This document shows, one piece after another, positions 57,051 to 64,000 of a stretch of 64,000 bases of DNA. Position numbers and translations under genes: made by a program. The number at the start of each line of letters is the position of its first letter. Position 1 is the first letter of the stretch. Origin of the DNA: Podocnemis expansa (taxonomy: Eukaryota; Chordata; Testudines; Podocnemididae); the NCBI GenBank assembly GCA_007922195.1, contig ML682126.1, positions 989,834 through 1,053,833 on the forward strand, in the 5' to 3' direction. Under the pieces are notes generated by a model that worked only from the letters and a program-made list of their open reading frames with translations, was not told where the DNA came from and did not search any database.

Positions 57051-57596
57051 GTGGGTGTCAATAGAACAGCTGCAGTTTTCCAGATGTGCATGGATTTCCT
57101 TTTTATCCAGTGTTATGTATATTGTCCAGGCACTAGTGTTTTCCCTCTATGCTGTAATCCTAGATAACACTCCATGTAGAAGGTACATAAAGGCCAGACA
57201 GCTCTGTGTTGGTGCCCATCAAGGACACTTATCTCTCACAATAAGCCACAGAAGAAACTCATTCTACCCAGATAGCTCTTTCTGTGGGCACCTCTGCAAG
57301 AATACAAACAATGGATGCACCTGTGAGTCACCAAGTCATACAAGGAGATGTTATATGCTCATACGACCTGGGGATCCATCTTGGGACAGCAATTTTCCAA
57401 AAACAGAGGCCTTGAGCTGTGTTTCAGAGAGTAAAATTCTTTGCAGAGGGGACAGGGTATAAAATATCTCTTAAACAAATTCATCTTGTCTTCTCTGCCT
57501 GCTGTTTTTCTCGTCTGGATTTTGAAAAAGGAAGATTCTTTTATTATTAAATCTTTAGATTTTAATTGCTAAGGGACTGATAAAGAATTGAAAGTA

Positions 57597-57665
57597 GAAT
57601 TTTAGGCCTAGATGTATCTAGTCCAAGCCCCTGCTCTAACCAGGGCCAACCACCTCTAAAACTTC
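57597..57665 (-). repeat. CR1 3' end fragment
   Basis: Decayed counterpart of 36237-36335, recognisable by 'tagtccaagcccctgctcta'. Confidence 0.6.
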
Positions 57666-57840
57666 CGAGCTCAGGCTTTCACCTTGACCTCCAGTCTCTG
57701 AAGGCTATTCTGAAGGAGGGTAAAAGACCAGGAGGCAGTACTTTATGGTCTCATAGCTTCTGTGACTCTCTCATTGCTTGAGGTGTCAGACACCGATTGG
57801 TGCATGGCCCAGTAGGGTAAAGTGGTGCCCTTGTCCCTGA

Positions 57841-57844
57841 ATAA

Positions 57845-57875
<31 letters not shown>

Positions 57876-57877
57876 AT
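57841..57877 (+). repeat. (AAAT)n microsatellite
   Basis: About nine AAAT units, absent from the corresponding place in unit B. Confidence 0.95.
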
Positions 57878-58347
57878 ACTCTAAGTACAAAGATTAGCAT
57901 GTATATTTCTGTCACCATCACATAATGTAGCATCCAAAGCAAATTATCATCATAGAGGGATGCTTTCAAGTTGTTGATTATATCACACCCTGAAGTCAGT
58001 CAGTCTTGATTCAGGCTTGGGTGGTTTAACACTTCTCACTCCCCAACTAAAATAGACCTTTGGCTGGGGTTTAGACCAAGGCTTCTTTTCCATCTGGTGT
58101 TTCTCCTGCTTGGGCCCATGGACTTTGGGAGCATCAGGGTCTGGGGTGATAAGTTGTGGAAAGGGTCCGGGGAGGGGAGAATCCTGAATGTTCACTGGCC
58201 CTTTCTGCCTCTGATTGGAGGACCCAGGCCCAGACCTCTACAGCAGATCCCCATCCTCAGCACTGCACTCCTTTCTCTCTTCTCCTGGTGCTCCTCATAT
58301 GTTTTCTTTTGGCTGAGATTGCTTGTTGTTCAGGTATGGAGTGACTC

Positions 58348-59996
58348 TGTTACTTGTTAGCTCTGTGTTCTTGGAGAATCAGGCCATAGGATCCAGACAT
58401 TGAGACTCATCCGCCCCCCATCACCTTCAGCCTCTGCTTGAAAAATAAACAATGAAAGGCAGTAGGAGACACACTTAAGACCCCTTTGAACAAGGGTGCT
58501 GGAATTAGGGCAACTCCTCTAGCCTCATCTACATGGAAGATGTGAGTCATTAGCACACTGAATGGACAGCAGAAACTTTATTTGCATAAATGATGGAACC
58601 AGAATTAGCACGCTGAATGGAGAACCAAGCTCCCAGGCAGGAGTCACACTGAACTCTGGGACTGGCAAAGCGGGGAAGCACTGCATGATGGGGGATCCCT
58701 GCTCCTGCGACAAAGGAACTCACGTCTGCATACACTCAGCTCAACAGTTATCAGACCAATCTTAGTAATAGATCGTCAACTGATATCCAACATATTGAAT
58801 CTGCCTGATTGCATTGTAAGCTCCCTCAGAGGAATGCCATGCATCACCAGGAATGACAGCTCCTATTGTTCACCTAAACAAAACACCTCTGGTGTACTCC
58901 CTTAAGTCATTATTTAACCTAAAACAACCCCAGCATTCTGCCTTGAACCTGTTTCTTCCCTACAAAAATCCCTACCAACTTTCTAAATTGGAGTTCGCTC
59001 TGACTCTGTTCTGATGCCTGGACCCAAAAGCTGCATCGGGTCCCCCGGGACTTCAGCTTCTCCTTGCTGATTATGGTGGAGGTTCTGCCTGTCTCCAGCA
59101 CTCCAGATCCTGAGCTGAACAGCCTGGTTCCTGGGCACCTTTGAGCTGCACTGAGTCGTGAGACACTCCTCCGCCTTGCTTGTCTCTTTTTTTCCTCTTA
59201 TTCCAACTATAACTCTCTAAACCTGATCTTTTGTCATCCACTTGAGCTAGCTTTCCCCAATACTGTAATTGAAACTGAGTAATATTGTAACCGTTTGATC
59301 ATTTTCCTCTTTTTGTATAGTTATTAATAGTGTAACTGTTTGGTATTTTTCTTTCTTTTTATAATTATTCTTAAGTTTTATGTACCTAGCAATAAAGTAA
59401 CTCTCCTAATCAAGCTGGTTGCCCAACTTCCTCTGTGTTCTTGGCTCCCCTATATTGCTCTGCAGCAACACTACTTTTGCATAGCCAAAGATCCCTGTGA
59501 TGTCCAATTCCTTGTAAGGTTTGCTCATTAAGGGTTTACCAGCATGCTGAATCTGTGGCATATAAGGGTGACAGCTGAAAGTGCTGTTTTGACCCAGCCA
59601 GTGCAGTCCAGGGGCATATAAGGGTGGCAGCTGAAACTGCTGTTTTAACCCAGCTTGCTCAGATGCATACTCCTATCTAATCTGGTGTGATACAGGGACA
59701 CATAAGGGTGACAGCAGAGAAGTGCTGTGTAACCCAGCCTGCTGAGTTCAGGGACATATAAGGGGTCAGTTGAGCGTGTTGATAGACCCAGTCTGCTCAG
59801 TTGCACTTAGAAACCCAGTCTTGGGAAATTTAGGTCCTACAAGGTGGCTCCATTGGGAGGGATTTGCAGAAGGGAGGAGTAAGAAACACAAATGACACAA
59901 GCAGTACACTAATAGAATTGCAACCTCCCACCACCACCAAAGGAAGTAACCCTAATAAATGAACATACCCCAAGGTGATGGGCAAAGTTGGTAACA
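58348..59996 (+). mobile_element. Solo-LTR-like insertion in unit C (1649 bp)
   Basis: The element starts TGTTAC and ends GTAACA, between 4-bp duplications ACTC (58344-58347 and 59997-60000). Unit B has an uninterrupted 'gagtgactcaggtac' near 36940. A polyadenylation signal AATAAA lies at 59391-59396. Downstream are four diverged units of about 55-85 bp, each with 'catataagggtgacagc' and 'gacccag' (59550-59810). No gag, pol or env frame is present. TG...CA ends, the poly(A) signal and a short duplication point to a solo LTR of an endogenous retrovirus. The family is not identified. Confidence 0.75.
59550..59815 (+). repeat. Tandem repeat inside the LTR
   Basis: Four units begin near 59560, 59614, 59699 and 59753 with 'cayataagggtgrcag', followed by a 'tgctgt-taacccag' block. 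The second unit has an extra about 28 bp. The array follows the poly(A) signal and so probably lies in U5. Confidence 0.75.
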
Positions 59997-61150
59997 ACTC
60001 AGGTGCCCTAATTATGTCAATGTCATCTGTCTGGGGAAGGTTCCCTCTGCCCAGCACCCACACAGTCCCAACCCAGTTACTGAGCTGCAGGTTGTGTAGC
60101 TGGATGCAGAGACCCTGCATCAGCCGCATTGTCCTGAGCACCATCTTTCAAGTGAATAGTGGGAAAACATTCCTACACCCCTCCACTCATTTTTCCATCA
60201 CAGCCGTCTTTGAGTTCTGCTCTGGTAGACAGCCCCCTATGCCTTATAGAGCAAGTTCTGCCCCAGACCCAGCTGTATCTGCTAAAAACTCACCTCAGGA
60301 ACAGCTTTCTCAGCTAAAGAAGAAATGTCCTTTCCTCCTGGCAGGCAAGAACCAACCTCTACTCTCCCCTCACCAGGAGTCACCCTGGTCTGTTCCACCA
60401 TAACTCCTAGGGGTTCACCCCCTCCTTCTGGACCCTCAACAGGCTGTTCCCAGGCCTTGCATGTCACCCCACTAACAGCCCCACGCCCCCTTGCAAGACC
60501 AATTAGCATCTCCTTGGGGATCTCAGCCATCACCCCCACTCTCTAATTGCCTTCTAAGCTTTCACATTGTATCTGCATGGTGGACAGGGACACAAGGGTT
60601 TTAACCCCCCCCCCCCTTACCTTGATTCATGTCTTTCTAGGACCAAACCCTGGCCTAGCTAGTGATAGACCAGTGACTCTTCAAAAAACAGCTTTCTGGG
60701 TCTTTATTTTGATATATCTTAGAAATTCCTTATTCCCACATGCAAACACGACACCCTCAAAGACAGTCATGCAAATGGAGGGAGTCTCCTGTGTAACAGG
60801 AGCTTCAGCTGTCAGGATCACTTCATTGACTTGAGCTGGAAGGTGGGGGAATTAACCCCTGCCATCCTCCGGCACAGGCTCCTCAAATGCTCACTGCAAT
60901 TACATTGGTAACACCTTCTTGGACTCCCCTCCTTCCCATGGGATCCGTGTTGGTTTTTCCCTGGGGACAGGGCTCCTGTGCGGCATTTTTCTGACCTCCC
61001 ATCCCATTTTTCATAGGTGGGTTGCATTGGATTTTCCTAGGTGGGACAGGGCCCCTGGGGTAATTTGTCTGTCCTTCTTGGGATTACATTTCTGCCCCTC
61101 CTGCTGAGGCTTGTGACTCATTGAGACTTGGGCTTCCTCAAAGACATCTG

Positions 61151-61418
61151 ACGCTGCAGTCACCACAGTCGCAGATTTCTGTTTTTTATCCCACAGACCA
61201 GCTCTGATATCCATACAACCACTTAGAAACCACTTGTTTAATAAACCATATAGTTTATAACCATATTCGCTATGGTTCATGCTTGTTTTCCTCTTCAGAT
61301 TTCTAAACTTCATCATATGCACTTCAAGTGTAATCTGAAACCTCTGCAAGAGAAAGAGTGCATCACACTTCTTTTTTTTTTTTTTTTTCCTCCTCTTCAA
61401 GGGTTCTGTGCAACACAC
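61151..61418. other. Boundary region right of unit C
   Basis: No gene recognised. It contains a T-rich run of about 21 bases at 61372-61388. On the minus strand it may continue the gag-like fragment interrupted by the MITE. Confidence 0.35.
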
Positions 61419-61421
61419 TAA

Positions 61422-62336
61422 GGGTATATCTGCACTGGAGCCTCAGGTCTACCTAACCTGCCTTAAGTGGACCTAAGGAACTCCCTGGCCAAATTTAGAA
61501 TTTATTAAGTTGAACAAGCACTTGCTTAAGTCAACTTAATAACACCTGCCCTGAAAGTGGACTTAAGTGTTAAGTTAACTTTACAGGGCAGGAAGGGTTA
61601 GGACCGAGGCCTGGGCTCGGGCCCCGCCTGATACCCCATCCCAGGTCCTGATAGAGCTCTGAGGGCCCAATGTGGGTCCAAGGCCAGATCCACCGCAGCA
61701 GCCACCAGCAAGCACCTGGGAGCTGCATTCTGCCAGAAGCTGTTTGCCACAGGCGGCAGGGGGTTGCAGCCAGCTTCCCCTTATGCCAGCAGGAGAATGA
61801 GAGCCCAGTCCAGCCCTGAGCTTGCAGCAAGCAGCTTGGTGACAGATCAGGCTCTTAGCCCTCTGCAGCACTGGCAGGAGCCATCTCTGAGCCCTCTGCA
61901 GCCCATAGCAAGCAGCTTGGGGCTGTATCAGGCTCCCAGCTGCCAGCTAGTGGTGGAAGAAGCTGGTTCCAAGCCCTGTGCCACCTGTGCCAAGCAACAG
62001 AGGGTTAGATCAGCCTCTGAGCCACATGTTGCTTCTGGCAAGTGCCTTGAGGCAAGATCGGGCTTCCAGTCACCTGCAGCAAGTGGCCTGGGGCCATATC
62101 AGGCTCCCAGCCATCTGCTCACAGCAACAAGAGCCAGTTCAGGCCCTGGGGCCAGAGCTGGTCCCCGGAGCTGGATCACACCCTGGGGAAAGGTAGGGGT
62201 GGAGCCCAGGCAGTGTATACATTCCTTTAAGTTGACTTAACAAGTTCATATTTAATTTGACGTTAAGCCAACATAACTGACTTAAAGTCGACCTTGTTAA
62301 GTCAACTTAACTGATCCCCCCAGTGTAGACATAGCT
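61422..62336. mobile_element. Harbinger-like MITE
   Basis: The left end 'gggtatatctgcactgg' and right end (reverse complement 'agctatgtctacactgg') are inverted repeats. The triplet TAA flanks both sides (61419-61421 and 62337-62339). Arms contain AAGTTAACTT/AAGTCAACTTAA blocks. The centre is GC-rich, with repeated 'agcaagcagcttggg'-type units of about 55-60 bp (61800-62120). No transposase is present. Confidence 0.7.
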
Positions 62337-62880
62337 TAAGTGTTTCAAAAGTAGTAAAATATTCCTCAGTGCAATCTATTTCCTTGTAGGCCAGACAGAG
62401 TTTATCATAACTAGCCACTTTAGGTTTGGATGGAGACACTGTGAGACATGGGATACATGGAATGCTATGTTTCTCCAACATCACCAGCTGATGTTTTAAC
62501 TATATTTCCTTTTCCTCCATGGCTTTCTTCAAGGACTTTTAGCTGCAAGAACACCAGGCTGCTTTAATTCCATAGCCCATCTGTGAGCAGCCTCCTGAGG
62601 GGCCTGTTCAGCTTCTCTAGCTCTGATTTTAATTTCTTCCTCCCACTTTGCAAATTCACATTCTTTGTCCCTTTCCTTAGCTTGTATGTGGGCAAATTCC
62701 AATTTCGCAGTTGTCTTGCTGAGAAGCATCTTTAGGTTTCCTTTTGCTTATTTCCCTCCAGAAATAACCAAACAGAAAATAGCAAACTTTGATCTCCTCC
62801 TAGGCATTCTCTGCCTCTGCATTTATGACTCACTTAAAATCACCAGTAGAAGTACTCCATGTGAACCTCATTCAGAGCAA
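62337..62880 (-). mobile_element. Gypsy-type gag N-terminal fragment
   Basis: The minus strand encodes a charged helical segment 'HIQAKERDKECEFAKWEEE' (62690 region), then near 62430-62370 'YDKLCLAYKEIDCTEEYFTT', resembling the start of a gypsy-type gag. Stops separate the parts. It ends at the MITE boundary at 62337, so the MITE interrupts it. The similarity is weak and judged by eye. Confidence 0.45.
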
Positions 62881-64000
62881 TAATCCATGAATGTACCTTG
62901 CTCCTTCTGCACCACTGTGACATTCTTCTCCTGCAATCTGGACTGGTTTGCTACTGTGTCCTCCAGTCCTCCTTTCCTGAGCCCCTACATACCCTGTCTT
63001 GCTATGTGAACCCCCACTCCTGTCTCAGCTCCTGCTCAGCCTCCAGTCTATAAATGATCTCTCAGGCAGTGGAAGCTTGTTTTCACTAGCCACTTAGGAG
63101 ATGGTCTCCCAGCAGGCATCCTCAATTCCAGATTCAGTCAGCTCCCACACACCCATGGAAGCTCATTCATACCACTCCATCAATTTAACAAAGTAATTGA
63201 TATGTGTTAGCATTTGCTCTCAATCAAGCTTTCACAGTTACACATTCAACATTTCACTGTTTTAGACTAAACAAACATATGTTTATTGATTAAGTATGAT
63301 TTTAAGTGAGTATATGTCAAATTCACATAAAATCAGATGGTTAATCAGTCAAGGAGGTAATCACAATCAAATGAAAACTCATATTTTAAACTAATATTTC
63401 AATAAGAGTCCATGTCAAGCTTCCCAATGTAAGTTTGGCCGAGTTGATTTTTAGTCATTCTCTGCGCCCTGTTGTGGAGGGTGTTAGACCTTTCCCAGCT
63501 TGTTATCCCACAGTATCTATCTAATGCACAGTCAGTGGTATGGATGCAAGCATTAATTATCTGTTGTCACCCACAACACTTCCTGGTGCTGAATGTGATC
63601 ATGTTGTATAGCATTGCTTTGGACTGGGCAGCCGCTGTGAACCTGTGTCAGTAATTAGCCCCAGCATTATCTGTGTCAAGCCATCTCAGGGGTCACTGAT
63701 CAAACAGGCCTTAAAGTTGATCATACAGCCACCACCTTGTGAGCTGCTCTGCTCCAGTAATCTGGTTTTGCTAATGAAAGTGAAGGCTAAAAAGCTCTCA
63801 GATAGCATTGCTGACCTCAGAGCCCTGTATCATTGGCCTCTTGCTTCATTTGAAACCATCATTCAAGAGTTGGAGGGGGATATTTCATTCATTATCATTA
63901 TTCTTTGGTGAATGTCAACTTTGCTGCAGACCTAGTGTGAGACCTCCTTCCTAGGTGACTTACAGAGCAGTCAGAGAGACATTAAAGCCTTCTCTGGCAT
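62881..64000. other. No feature recognised
   Basis: AT-rich, with short open frames on the plus strand only. No OR, RT or element ends were seen. Confidence 0.4.

Larger units (their letters stand above)
49940..61150. repeat. Unit C of the OR-bearing tandem duplication
   Basis: Colinear with 26970-41034 (landmarks under unit B). It is shorter because it lacks the B-specific hAT, MITE and SINE units. It has one long insertion of its own, the LTR-type element at 58348-59996. Similarity continues a little past 61150 ('catctgacgctgcag'), where B is cut by an LTR. Unit C carries the intact OR. Confidence 0.85.

Noticed and set aside
59550..59815. Regularly spaced repeats suggesting a CRISPR array
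   Set aside because: Units are diverged, directly adjacent and have no unique spacers of constant length. The context is an LTR in a vertebrate genome.

Overview
This window is vertebrate, very probably turtle, nuclear DNA. The evidence is the repeat set: CR1 LINEs ending in the ATTCTATGR-type 3' tail, a Cry I-like tRNA-derived SINE, L1-Tx1 LINE pieces, a Ty3/gypsy element with Gmr1-like gene order, a Penelope-like fragment, PIF/Harbinger-like MITEs and hAT elements. The only host genes I can support are class I (fish-like, OR51/OR52-type) olfactory receptors (ORs). I base the species call on repeat style, not on a database match. No bacterial-type operon, CRISPR array or ribosomal RNA was seen.

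Layout. At 1-7.3 kb there is a diverged partial copy (unit A) of a duplicated block, followed by a + strand OR fragment and an LTR. From 7.3 to 26.4 kb the DNA is repeat-dense: two minus-strand CR1 elements, a minisatellite broken by an insertion, AT-rich palindromic MITEs, another + strand OR fragment, LTR pieces, the 5' half of an L1-Tx1 LINE, and a 1.76-kb hAT element lying just before a third + strand OR fragment. From about 26.97 to 41.03 kb lies unit B, with a minus-strand OR pseudogene at its left end. From 41.03 to 49.94 kb is a nested stack: an LTR, a minus-strand CR1, a Penelope-like piece, a degraded Gmr1-like gypsy element, the 3' half of an L1-Tx1 LINE and a second LTR. From 49.94 to about 61.15 kb lies unit C, colinear with B, carrying the only intact gene in the window, a 315-codon OR at 50327-51274 (minus). 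The last 2.8 kb hold a Harbinger-like MITE inside a minus-strand gag-like fragment, then unassigned sequence.

How it fits together. Units B and C are tandem copies, with their ORs about 23 kb apart. Unit A is an older copy whose OR should lie just outside the left edge. Because B and C are paralogues, each acts as the empty site for insertions in the other. This dates a hAT (37995-40891), a Harbinger-like MITE (33307-34188) and two foldback SINE units to after duplication in B, and a solo-LTR-like element (58348-59996) to after duplication in C. In B the OR decayed by a 2-nt deletion plus loss of the Arg of its DRY motif. In C it stayed open. The picture is ordinary OR birth-and-death in repeat-rich DNA. 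The less ordinary parts are the set of paralogous empty sites, the recurrent foldback SINE architecture, and an integrase-before-RT gypsy element sitting at the duplication junction. I did not find a new molecular system.
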